Of a stretch of DNA of 64,000 bases, positions 1-9,763 are shown piece by piece. The notes under the pieces were generated by a model. That model was not told where the DNA came from. It saw only the letters and a list, made by a program, of their open reading frames with translations, and searched no databases. Every line of letters starts with the position of its first letter. The stretch's first letter is position 1. The DNA comes from Phalacrocorax aristotelis (lineage: Eukaryota > Chordata > Aves > Suliformes > Phalacrocoracidae). The position numbers and the translations under genes were made by a program. The stretch covers positions 9,499,401-9,563,400 of the forward strand of contig NC_134310.1 of the NCBI RefSeq assembly GCF_949628215.1, read 5' to 3'.

Positions 1-3000
1 CAGAGACTGACTGAGTCACTGACTGACTGACTCCCTGCCGCAGTCAGTCAGTCAGTCCGTCAGAGACTGACTGAGTCACTGACTGACTGACTCCCTGCCG
101 CAGTCAGTCAGTCAGTCCGTCAGAGACTGACAGACTGAGTGACTCCCTGACGCAGTCAGTCAGTCAGTGTGTCACAGACTGACTGACTGAGTGACTCCCT
201 GCCGCAGTCAGTCCGTCAGTGCGTCAGAGACGGACTGACTGACTGAGTGACTCCCTGCCGCAGTCAGTCAGTGCGTCAGAGACTGACTGACTGACTCCCT
301 GCCGCAGTCAGTCAGTCAGTCCGTCAGAGACTGACTGACTCCCTGCCGCAGTCAGTCACTTCGTCAGAGACTGACTGACTCCCTGCCGCAGTCAGTCAGT
401 CAGTTCGTCAGAGACTGACTGACTCCCTGCCGCAGTCATTCAGTCAGTCCGTCAGAGACTGACTGAGTCACTGACTGACTTACTCCCTGCCGCAGTCATT
501 CAGTCAGTCCGTCAGAGACTGACTGAGTCACTGACTGACAGACTCCCTGCCGCAGTCAGTCAGTCAGTGTGTCAGAGACGGACTGACTGACTGAGTGACT
601 CCCTGCCACAGTCAGGCCGTCAGTGCGTCAGAGACGGACTGACTGACTGAGTGACTCCCTGCCACAGTCAGTCCGTCAGTACGTCAGAGACGGACTGACT
701 GACTGACTGACTCCCTGCTGCAGTCAGTCAGTGCGTCAGAGATGGACTGATTGACTGACTGACTCCCTGCCGCAGTCAGTCAGTGCGTCAGAGACTGACT
801 GATTGACTGACTGACTCCCTGCCGCAGTCAGTCAGTGCGTCAGAGACTGACTGACTGACTGACTCCCTGCCGCAGTCAGTCAGTGCGTTCAGAGACTGAC
901 TGACTCAGTCCCTGCCGCAGTCAGTCAGTCAGTCTGTCAGAGACTGACTGACTCCCTGCCGCAGTCAGTCAGTCAGTCCGTGAGAGACTGACTGAGCCAC
1001 TGACTGACTGACTCCCTGCCGCAGTCAGTCAGTCAGTGCGTCAGAGACTGACAGAGTCACTTACTGACTCCCTGCCGCAGTCAGTCAGTCAGTCCGTCAG
1101 AGACTGATGGACTGAGTTATTCCCTGCCGCAGTCAGTCCGTCAGTACGTCACAGACTGACGGACTTAGTGACTCCCTGCCGCAGTCAGTCTGTCAGGCAT
1201 CAGAGACGGACTGACTGACTGACTCCCTGCCGCAGTCAGTCAGTCAGTGCGTCAGAGACTGAGTGACTGACTGACTCCTTGCCTCAGTCAGTCCGTCAGT
1301 GCGTCAGAGACAGACTTACTGAATGATTGACTCCCTGCCGCAGTCATTCAGTGCGTCAGAGATGTACTGACTGACTGACTGACTCCCTGCCGCTGTCAGT
1401 CAGTCAGTCTGTCAGAGACTGATTGACTGACTGACTGACTCCCTGCCGCAGTCAGTCAGTGCGTCAGAGACTGACTGACTGACTGACTGACTCCCTGCCG
1501 CAGTCAGTCAGTGCGTCAGAGACTGTGTGACTCCCTGCCGCAGTCAGTCAGTCAGTCCGTCAGAGACTGACTGAGTCACTGAATGACTGACTCCCTGCCG
1601 CAGTCAGTCAGTCAGTCAGTCCGTCACAGACTGAGTCACTGACTGACTCCCTGCCGCAGTCAGTCAGTCCGTCAGAGACTGACTGACTCCCTGCCGCAGT
1701 CAGTCAGTCAGTGCGTCAGAGACTGACTGAGTGACTGACTGACTCCCTGCCGCAGTCAGTCCGTCAGCGCGTCAGAGATGGACTGACTGAGTGACTGACT
1801 CCCTGCCGTAGTCAATCAGTGCGTCAGAGACTTACTGACTGACTGACTGACACCCTGCCGCAGTCAGTCAGTGCGTCAGAGACTGACTGACTGACTGACT
1901 CCCTGCCGCAGTCAGTCAGTCAGTCCGTCAGAGACTGACTGAGTCACTGACTGACTGACTCCCTGCCGCAGTCAGTCAGTCAGTCCGTCAGAGACTGACA
2001 GACTGAGTGACTCCCTGCCGCAGTCAGTCAGTCAGTGTGTCACAGACGGACTGACGGACTGACTGACTCCCTGCCGCAGTCAGTCAGTCCGTCAGAGACT
2101 GAGTCACTGACTGACTCCCTGCCGCAGTCAGTCAGTCCGTCAGAGACTGACTGACTCCCTGCCGCAGTCAGTCAGTCAGTGCGTCAGAGACTGACTGAGT
2201 GACTGACTGACTCCCTGCCGCAGTTAGTCCGTCAGCGCGTCAGAGATGGACTGACTGAGTGACTGACTCCCTGCCGTAGTCAATCAGTGCGTCAGAGACT
2301 TACTGACTGACTGACTGACACCCTGCCGCAGTCAGTCAGTGCGTCAGAGACTGACTGACTGACTGACTCCCTGCCGCAGTCAGTCAGTCAGTCCGTCAGA
2401 GACTGACTGAGTCACTGACTGACTGACTCCCTGCCGCAGTCAGTCAGTCAGTCCGTCAGAGACTGACAGACTGAGTGACTCCCTGCCGCAGTCAGTCAGT
2501 CAGTGTGTCACAGACGGACTGACGGACTGACTGACTCCCTGCCGCAGTCAGTCAGTGCGTCAGAGACGGACTGACTGACTCCCTGCCGCAGTCAGTCAGT
2601 AACTCCGTCAGAGACTAACTGACTCCCTGCCGCAGTCAGTCAGTCCGTCAGACACTGACTGACTCCCTGCTGCAGTCAGTCAGTCAGTCCGTCAGAGACT
2701 GACTGAGCCACTGGCTGACTGACTCCCTGCCGCAGTCAGTCAGTGCGTCAGAGACTGACTGACTGACTGACTCCCCGCTGCAGTCAGTCAGTGCGTCAGA
2801 GACTGACTGACTGACTGACTCGCTGCCGCAGACAGTCAGTCAGTCAGAGACTGACTGAGTCACTGACTGACTGACTCCCTGCCGCAGTCAGTTAGTCAGT
2901 CCGTCAGAGACTGATGGACTGAGTGACTCCCTGCCGCATTCAGTCCGTCAGTAAGTCACAGACTGACCGACTTAGTGACTCCCTGCCGCAGTCACTCAGT

Positions 3001-5944
3001 CAGTGCGTCAGTGACTGACTGAGTGACTGACGGACTCCCTGCCGCAGTCAGTCCGTCAGTGCGTCAGTGAAGGGCTTACTGAATGACTGACTCCCTGCCG
3101 CAGTCAGTCAGTCAGTCAGTCCGTCAGAGACTGACTGAGTCACTGACTGACTGACTCCCTGCCGCAGTCAGTCAGTCAGTCCGTCAGATACTGACAGACT
3201 GAGTGACTCCCTGCTGCAGTTAGTCAGTCAGTCCGTCAGAGACTGATGGACTGAGTGACTCCCTGCCGCATTCAGTCCGTCAGTACGTCACAGACTGACC
3301 GACTTAGTGACTTCCTGCCGCAGTCAGTCTGTCAGTGCATCACAGACGGACTGACTGACTGACTCCCTGCTGCAGTCAGTCAGTCAGTGCGTCAGAGACG
3401 GACAGACTGACTGACTGACTCCCTGCCTCAGTCAGTCAGTGCGTCAGAGACTGACTGACTGACTGACTGACTCCCCGCTGCAGTCAGTCAGTGCGTCAGA
3501 GACTGACTGAGTGACTGACTCGCTGCGGCACACAGTCAGTCCGTCAGAGACTGACTGAGTCACTGACTGAATGACTCCCTGCCGCAGTCAGTTAGTCAGT
3601 CCGTCAGAGACTGATGGACTGAGTGACTCCCTGCCGCATTCAGTCCGTCAGTACGTCACAGACTGACCGACTTAGTGACTCCCTGCCGCAGTCAGTCTGT
3701 CAGTGCGTCACAGACGGACTGACTGACTGACTCCCTGGTGCAGTCAGTCAGTCAGTGCGTCAGAGACTGACTGACTGATGCCCTGCCGCAGTCAGTCAGT
3801 GCGCCAGAGACTTACTGACTCCCTGCCGCAGTCAGTCAGTCCGTCAGAGACTGACTGAGTCACTGACTGACTGACTCCCTGCCGCAGTCAGTCAGTCAGT
3901 CCGTCAGAGACTGACTGAGTCACTGACTGACTGACTCCCTGCCGCAGTCAGTCAGTCAGTCCGTCAGAGACTGACAGACTGAGTGACTCCCTGACGCAGT
4001 CAGTCAGTCAGTGTGTCACAGACTGACTGACTGAGTGACTCCCTGCCGCAGTCAGTCCGTCAGTGCGTCAGAGACGGACTGACTGACTGAGTGACTCCCT
4101 GCCGCAGTCAGTCAGTGCGTCAGAGACTGACTGACTGACTCCCTGCCGCAGTCAGTCAGTCAGTCCGTCAGAGACTGACTGACTCCCTGCCGCAGTCAGT
4201 CACTTCGTCAGAGACTGACTGACTCCCTGCCGCAGTCAGTCAGTCAGTTCGTCAGAGACTGACTGACTCCCTGCCGCAGTCATTCAGTCAGTCCGTCAGA
4301 GACTGACTGAGTCACTGACTGACTTACTCCCTGCCGCAGTCATTCAGTCAGTCCGTCAGAGACTGACTGAGTCACTGACTGACAGACTCCCTGCCGCAGT
4401 CAGTCAGTCAGTGTGTCAGAGACGGACTGACTGACTGAGTGACTCCCTGCCACAGTCAGGCCGTCAGTGCGTCAGAGACGGACTGACTGACTGAGTGACT
4501 CCCTGCCACAGTCAGTCCGTCAGTACGTCAGAGACGGACTGACTGACTGACTGACTCCCTGCTGCAGTCAGTCAGTGCGTCAGAGATGGACTGATTGACT
4601 GACTGACTCCCTGCCGCAGTCAGTCAGTGCGTCAGAGACTGACTGATTGACTGACTGACTCCCTGCCGCAGTCAGTCAGTGCGTCAGAGACTGACTGACT
4701 GACTGACTCCCTGCCGCAGTCAGTCAGTGCGTTCAGAGACTGACTGACTCAGTCCCTGCCGCAGTCAGTCAGTCAGTCTGTCAGAGACTGACTGACTCCC
4801 TGCCGCAGTCAGTCAGTCAGTCCGTGAGAGACTGACTGAGCCACTGACTGACTGACTCCCTGCCGCAGTCAGTCAGTCAGTGCGTCAGAGACTGACAGAG
4901 TCACTTACTGACTCCCTGCCGCAGTCAGTCAGTCAGTCCGTCAGAGACTGATGGACTGAGTTATTCCCTGCCGCAGTCAGTCCGTCAGTACGTCACAGAC
5001 TGACGGACTTAGTGACTCCCTGCCGCAGTCAGTCTGTCAGGCATCAGAGACGGACTGACTGACTGACTCCCTGCCGCAGTCAGTCAGTCAGTGCGTCAGA
5101 GACTGAGTGACTGACTGACTCCTTGCCTCAGTCAGTCCGTCAGTGCGTCAGAGACAGACTTACTGAATGATTGACTCCCTGCCGCAGTCATTCAGTGCGT
5201 CAGAGATGTACTGACTGACTGACTGACTCCCTGCCGCTGTCAGTCAGTCAGTCTGTCAGAGACTGATTGACTGACTGACTGACTCCCTGCCGCAGTCAGT
5301 CAGTGCGTCAGAGACTGACTGACTGACTGACTGACTCCCTGCCGCAGTCAGTCAGTGCGTCAGAGACTGTGTGACTCCCTGCCGCAGTCAGTCAGTCAGT
5401 CCGTCAGAGACTGACTGAGTCACTGAATGACTGACTCCCTGCCGCAGTCAGTCAGTCAGTCAGTCCGTCACAGACTGAGTCACTGACTGACTCCCTGCCG
5501 CAGTCAGTCAGTCCGTCAGAGACTGACTGACTCCCTGCCGCAGTCAGTCAGTCAGTGCGTCAGAGACTGACTGAGTGACTGACTGACTCCCTGCCGCAGT
5601 CAGTCCGTCAGCGCGTCAGAGATGGACTGACTGAGTGACTGACTCCCTGCCGTAGTCAATCAGTGCGTCAGAGACTTACTGACTGACTGACTGACACCCT
5701 GCCGCAGTCAGTCAGTGCGTCAGAGACTGACTGACTGACTGACTCCCTGCCGCAGTCAGTCAGTCAGTCCGTCAGAGACTGACTGAGTCACTGACTGACT
5801 GACTCCCTGCCGCAGTCAGTCAGTCAGTCCGTCAGAGACTGACAGACTGAGTGACTCCCTGCCGCAGTCAGTCAGTCAGTGTGTCACAGACGGACTGACG
5901 GACTGACTGACTCCCTGCCGCAGTCAGTCAGTGCGTCAGAGACG
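1..5944. repeat. Higher-order duplication, about 3.84 kb period
   Basis: Rare variants recur at a constant distance. GACTCCCTGA followed by CGCAGT is at 141 and 3985, GATGGACTGATTGAC at 741 and 4585, and CTGCCGTAGTCAATC at 1803 and 5647: always 3844 apart. The block 1 to about 2100 is therefore repeated at about 3845-5944. A third copy of its opening part lies beyond ERV-1 at about 14340-15080. These offsets come from markers found by eye; indels elsewhere shift them. Confidence 0.85.
1740..2690. repeat. Local 468-bp tandem duplication in the satellite
   Basis: The distinctive stretch with GTCAGCGCGTCAGAGATGG, then CTGCCGTAGTCAATC and GACACCCTGCC, occurs at about 1760-1860 and again 468 bp later (marker at 1803 and 2271). 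The related distal block at 5580-5700 has it once. The extra copy therefore arose in the left block after the 3.84-kb duplication, or was lost from the right one. Confidence 0.75.
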
Positions 5945-7293
5945 GACTGACTGACTCCCTGCCGCAGTCAGTCAGTCAGTCCGTCAGAGACTGACTGACT
6001 CCCTGCCGCAGTCAGTCAGTCCGTCAGACACTGACTGACTCCCTGCTGCAGTCAGTCAGTCAGTCCGTCAGAGACTGACTGAGCCACTGGCTGACTGACT
6101 CCCTGCCGCAGTCACTCAGTCAGTGTGTCAGAGACTGACTGAGTGACTGACTGACTCCCTGCCGCAGTCAGTCCGTCAGCGCGTCAGTGAAGGGCTTACT
6201 GAATGACTGACTCCCTGCCGCACTCAGTCAATGCGTCAGAGACTGACTGACTGACTGACTGACTGACTCCCTGCCGCAGTCAGTCAGTCAGTCCGTCAGA
6301 GACTGACTGAGTCACTGACTGACTGACTCCCTGCTGCAGTCAGTCAGTCCGTCAGATACTGACAGACTGAGTGACTCCCTGCCGCAGTCAGTCAGTCAGT
6401 CCGTCAGAGACTGACTGACTCCCTGCCGCAGTCAGTCAGTCAGTCCGTCAGAGACTGACTGAGTGACTGACTTCCTGCCGCAGTCAGTCAGTGCATCAGA
6501 GACGGACAGACTGACTGACTGACTCCCTGCCGCAGTCAGTCAGTGCGTGCAGAGACGGACTGACTGACTGACTGACTCCCTGCCGCAGTCAGTCAATGCG
6601 TCAGAGACTGACTGACTGACTGACTGACTCCCTGCCGCAGTCAGTCAGTCAGTGCGTCAGAGACGGACAGACTGACTGACTGACTCCCTGCCGCAGTCAG
6701 TCAGTGCGTCAGAGACTGACTGACTGACTGACTCCCCGCTGCAGTCAGTCAGAGCGTCAGAGACTGACTGACTGACTGACTCGCTGCCGCAGACAGTCAG
6801 TCAGTCAGAGACTGACTGAGTCACTGACTGACTGACTCCCTGCCGCAGTCAGTTAGTCAGTCCGTCAGAGACTGATGGACTGAGTGACTCCCTGCCGCAT
6901 TCAGTCCGTCAGTAAGTCACAGACTGACCGACTTAGTGACTCCCTGCCGCAGTCACTCAGTCAGTGCGTCAGTGACTGACTGAGTGACTGACGGACTCCC
7001 TGCCGCAGTCAGTCCGTCAGTGCGTCAGTGAAGGGCTTACTGAATGACTGACTCCCTGCCGCAGTCAGTCAGTCAGTCAGTCGGTCAGAGACTGACTGAG
7101 TCACTGACTGACTGACTCCCTGCCGCAGTCAGTCAGTCAGTCCGTCAGATACTGACAGACTGAGTGACTCCCTGCTGCAGTCAGTCAGTCAGTCCGTCAG
7201 AGACTGATGGACTGAGTGACTCCCTGCCGCATTCAGTCCGTCAGTACGTCACAGACTGACCAACTTAGTGACTTCCTGCCGCAGTCAGTCTGT

Positions 7294-7298
7294 CAGTG
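7294..7298. repeat. Target-site duplication of ERV-1, left copy
   Basis: CAGTG lies directly before the TG that opens the 5' LTR and recurs directly after the CA that ends the 3' LTR (13828-13832). A 5-bp duplication is usual for class III (ERV-L) integrases and for some class I elements. Confidence 0.9.
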
Positions 7299-7441
7299 TG
7301 TGCTGGTTTTGGCTGAGAAGGGGTTAATTCTCCTCACTGTGGGGGTCAGCTACCTTTCCAGCTTCCCGCGCTCTGCCGCGTGGCGTGGCAGGGGGGGCTG
7401 GGAGGGGCAGGGCCATGGTGGGGGCGGCTGACCCCGACTGG

Positions 7442-7489
7442 CCAATGGCAGGTTCATTCCATACCATGTGACACCATGACCAGTATATT
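7442..7489 (+). promoter_or_regulatory. ERV-1 LTR promoter elements (CCAAT and TATA-like)
   Basis: CCAAT is at 7442-7446, inside GGCCAATGG, and TATATT at 7484-7489, about 38 bp later: ordinary spacing for a polymerase II promoter. Transcription would start about 25-30 bp after the TATA-like element, in the CpG-rich stretch. The same elements occur in all ERV-1 and ERV-2 LTRs. Function is inferred. Confidence 0.6.
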
Positions 7490-7685
7490 GAGGGGGGGCA
7501 GTGGCAGCGCGCGGGCGGCGCGGCGTCGGGTCGGCGGGCGGCGAGCGGCTGCGGCGCGTGCGGTTTGTTCCGGCGGTTCGTTCCCCCTCTCCCCTCCCCT
7601 CCCTTCCCCCCTCCCCCGGGGCTTTGCGCCTCTCGTTGTTCTCCTTCACATTGCATTTCTACTGTTGTTTCTTTTAATTTTCATT

Positions 7686-7691
7686 ATTAAA
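7686..7691 (+). promoter_or_regulatory. ERV-1 LTR polyadenylation signal
   Basis: ATTAAA, the common variant of AATAAA, lies in the only A/T-rich part of the LTR. It would end the R region; the copy in the 3' LTR would be the one used for proviral transcripts. Confidence 0.55.
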
Positions 7692-7808
7692 CTGTTCTTA
7701 TCCCAACCCACGAGCGTTACCCTTCTGATTCTCTCCCCCATCTACCGGTGGGGGAGTGAGCGAGCGACTGTGTGGGGCTGAGCTGCCGCTAAACCACGAC
7801 AGTCTTTT

Positions 7809-7826
7809 TGGCGCCCAACGTGGGGC
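7809..7826 (+). promoter_or_regulatory. ERV-1 primer-binding site, tRNA-Lys1,2 type
   Basis: TGGCGCCCAACGTGGGGC lies 7 nt after the LTR end. It is complementary to the 3' end of tRNA-Lys1,2, the primer used for example by Mason-Pfizer monkey virus. It marks the start of the internal region and would prime minus-strand synthesis. Confidence 0.85.
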
Positions 7827-7866
7827 ACGAGGGTTGGAGATAACAACAGCTGCTGGTCACAGCACC

Positions 7867-9735
7867 ATGTTGTCCTTTTTGCAGTGGGTGTTAAAAATCG
7901 GTGTTGGTTGTTTGAGTCTGCTGTGTTCTGCTGTGATTAGTAATGTTTTGCCTACGAGATTTGTTATACAAACACTCGTTTTCAGCTTTACCTGGTATTT
8001 GGGGTTTTTGCTGAAACCGTTACTGTACTTCGGATACCACCTTGTTGAGGCAATTAGCAATTATACCTCCTCCTCTGAGAGATTTTATATGGAGGAAATA
8101 CAGAATAATACCTTTGCAACTTTGTTCTATGATGTCTGTGCCTTTGTTACAACAACGTTTTTGTATCTTGAACATCCTTGGGTGGTTAAGGTGCAGTCAT
8201 TGTTAGTTTTTGGGCATGTTGTTTTGGTTTTGACTAAGCAACTTAAGAATATCACCCAGAAATCTGCCCCGAGGCTTGATAGTTACGAGTGGCAGGGCAT
8301 GTGGGATAGCATGGGCAAATACCTAGGGCAGTGGGCACCCCCAGTGTTTTGGAGTTTCACCCCCGAGCAAGTGCAGAATCCTAAAAAACTAGTAGAATAT
8401 TTGGAGAAAGTATGTTGTTACGCTGGGAACTCCAGAGAGACACAGATAACTGCAACGTGCTGGGGTCTGGCCCATGCATACCGAGCCCTGCTCAACAGTA
8501 TTCAGTGCCCCCAGGGGGAAGAGAATGTCTCTGGATTGAAATGCAAAGTGACTGGCACTGTAGGCAATCCAGCCCTGACAACAGGCACTGCAGCCACTCA
8601 AACCCCCACAACAAGTACCGGAGCTAGCTCAGAAAATAAACCCGTACCAGTATCAGTTGCCCCCATACACAAGACGAAATATTGGAAGCGGACATCAACT
8701 CGTTTAGAACGGGATGATGAAGAACCAGGGCCATCGCGGGGAGAGGAGGGAGAAGTAATAAATGAAATAGAGACCACCCGATCCCTGTCCTTAAGTGAGT
8801 TGCGAGATATGCGAAAAGATTATAGCCGTCGTTCAGGTGAGCACATTGCCACCTGGCTGCTCCGATGCTGGGATAATGGGGCCAGTAGCCTGGAACTAGA
8901 GGGAAAAGAAGCCAAACAATTGGGATCCCTTTCTGGGGAAGGGGGCGTTGACAAAGCAATTGGAAAAAAACCACAAGCCCTCAGCCTCTGGAGGCGACTC
9001 CTGTCTGGAGTGAAGGAAAGGTATCCCTTTAAAGAAGATGTTACATATCGCCCAGGAAAATGGACAACTATGGAGAAAGGCATCCAGTATCTCAGGGAAT
9101 TAGCTGTGTTTGAGGTGATTTATGGTGACCTGGATGATCAACGGTCATCCAAAGATCCAGATGAAGCCGAGTGCACACGACCCATGTGGCGGAAGTTTGT
9201 ACGGAGCGCACCATCTTCGCATGCAAACTCATTGGCAGTGATGTCCTGGAAAGATGACGAGACACCAACGGTGGCAGAGGTGATAGATAGGCTCCGGGAT
9301 TATGACACAAATATCTCTTCCTCGCTTGTCTCTGCTGTGGAGAAACTATCCCAAGAGGTCCAGCAACTCAAAGAAGATCTGTCCTACTCCCCACCTCGAC
9401 AGAGCAGTGTCTCAGCTGTTAGGAATAAGCGTCCTTTGGCTCAAAGAAGGGGATACACACCACGGGCCACCCTATGGTTCTACCTGCGTGACCACGGAGA
9501 GGACATGATGAGGTGGGATGGCAAGCCTACTTCGACCCTACAGGCACGAGTACATGAACTGCAAGGAAGAACAGTCACTCAGGGAGGCTCTTCCAGGAAA
9601 GCTGCTGCTCCAGTTTCCAGCGAGCAAGTCCCCAGACAGAGGAGTAGAAGCGCAGATTTTATTTCTAAGTGTAATAGAGGGACTCCTGATTCACATTTAC
9701 AGGAAGTGAGTTGTGACTGCCATGATCAGGACTAG
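7867..9735 (+). CDS. gag: ERV-1 gag-position protein with hydrophobic N terminus
   Basis: This 622-residue frame sits where gag belongs. The start is the ATG at 7867, the first ATG after the primer site; the frame is open upstream only through LTR/primer sequence. Four hydrophobic segments lie near residues 3-27, 32-60, 83-101 and 104-123, unlike a normal retroviral matrix domain. An S/T/P-rich linker spans about 225-265 and an acidic patch about 280-300. A helical, tryptophan-containing region at about 310-475 may be capsid-like, and a short coiled coil lies near 476-506 (VSAVEKLSQEVQQLKEDL). The C terminus is basic, then Cys-containing (C602, C616, C618), but has no CX2CX4HX4C knuckle. It ends in UAG with pol in the same phase. 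ERV-2 differs at residues 233 (G/D) and 328 (A/V). The gag role is inferred from position, not motif. Confidence 0.7.
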   Translation: MLSFLQWVLKIGVGCLSLLCSAVISNVLPTRFVIQTLVFSFTWYLGFLLKPLLYFGYHLVEAISNYTSSSERFYMEEIQNNTFATLFYDVCAFVTTTFLYLEHPWVVKVQSLLVFGHVVLVLTKQLKNITQKSAPRLDSYEWQGMWDSMGKYLGQWAPPVFWSFTPEQVQNPKKLVEYLEKVCCYAGNSRETQITATCWGLAHAYRALLNSIQCPQGEENVSGLKCKVTGTVGNPALTTGTAATQTPTTSTGASSENKPVPVSVAPIHKTKYWKRTSTRLERDDEEPGPSRGEEGEVINEIETTRSLSLSELRDMRKDYSRRSGEHIATWLLRCWDNGASSLELEGKEAKQLGSLSGEGGVDKAIGKKPQALSLWRRLLSGVKERYPFKEDVTYRPGKWTTMEKGIQYLRELAVFEVIYGDLDDQRSSKDPDEAECTRPMWRKFVRSAPSSHANSLAVMSWKDDETPTVAEVIDRLRDYDTNISSSLVSAVEKLSQEVQQLKEDLSYSPPRQSSVSAVRNKRPLAQRRGYTPRATLWFYLRDHGEDMMRWDGKPTSTLQARVHELQGRTVTQGGSSRKAAAPVSSEQVPRQRSRSADFISKCNRGTPDSHLQEVSCDCHDQD

Positions 9736-9763
9736 AGGGGCCCTGCCTCCAGCCGGGTGGAGG
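9733..9763 (+). promoter_or_regulatory. ERV-1 gag-pol UAG readthrough site with downstream hairpin
   Basis: The gag stop UAG (9733-9735) is the only stop between gag and pol, and both are in the same phase. After a 10-nt spacer, CCTCCA (9746-9751) pairs perfectly with TGGAGG (9758-9763) around loop GCCGGG. Gammaretroviruses read through a UAG with the help of a structure starting about 8 nt downstream, so this layout suggests the same mechanism. UAG and stem are unchanged in ERV-2 and in the decayed ERV-3. Readthrough itself is inferred. Confidence 0.65.

Larger units (their letters stand above)
1..7298. repeat. CAGT/GACT satellite array, left block
   Basis: The whole stretch is a tandem minisatellite. 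Positions 1-60 and 61-120 are identical 60-bp units. Later units range from about 36 to 65 bp, differing mostly by whole CAGT or GACT tetramers. Near-constant boxes are CTCCCTGCCGCAGTC and CCGTCAGAGACTGA. Each unit carries a run of CAGT and, after the GTCAGAGAC core, a run of GACT/ACTG. These runs are reverse complements, so a unit can fold back on itself. Larger duplications are laid over the units: 1 to about 2100 recurs at offset 3844, and about 2821-3338 recurs at offset 3961. No gene is visible; frames open here are by-products of the 4-bp periodicity. The array is broken at 7298 by ERV-1. Confidence 0.97.
7299..7801 (+). repeat. ERV-1 5' LTR
   Basis: This 503-bp LTR starts TGTGCTGG and ends CACGACA. 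In order it holds a CCAAT box and TATA-like element, a strongly CpG-rich stretch (about 7500-7565), a 40-bp C/T-rich tract (about 7582-7618), an ATTAAA signal and the U5 tail. The 3' copy at 13325-13827 matches by eye. It differs from the ERV-2 LTRs by one base: GAGGGGGGG here, GAGAGGGGGG there. Antisense frames of about 100 residues across the CpG-rich part have no family resemblance and are not genes. Confidence 0.93.

Noticed and set aside
1..7298. CRISPR-like alternation of repeats and spacers
   Set aside because: The variable parts are the same tetramers in different number, not unique spacers; no cas genes are present and the context is eukaryotic.
1..7298. Telomeric or known centromeric repeat
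   Set aside because: There is no TTAGGG run and no CENP-B box-like motif; centromeric use cannot be judged from sequence alone.
7324..7656. Antisense frames of 99-110 residues and a 133-residue sense frame in the LTRs
   Set aside because: They lie in CpG-rich LTR sequence where stops are rare, recur only because LTRs recur, and show no domain.
7756..7866. Upstream extension of the gag-position frame (659 residues)
   Set aside because: The extension runs through U5 and the primer-binding site and starts at GTG; the ATG at 7867 is the sensible start.
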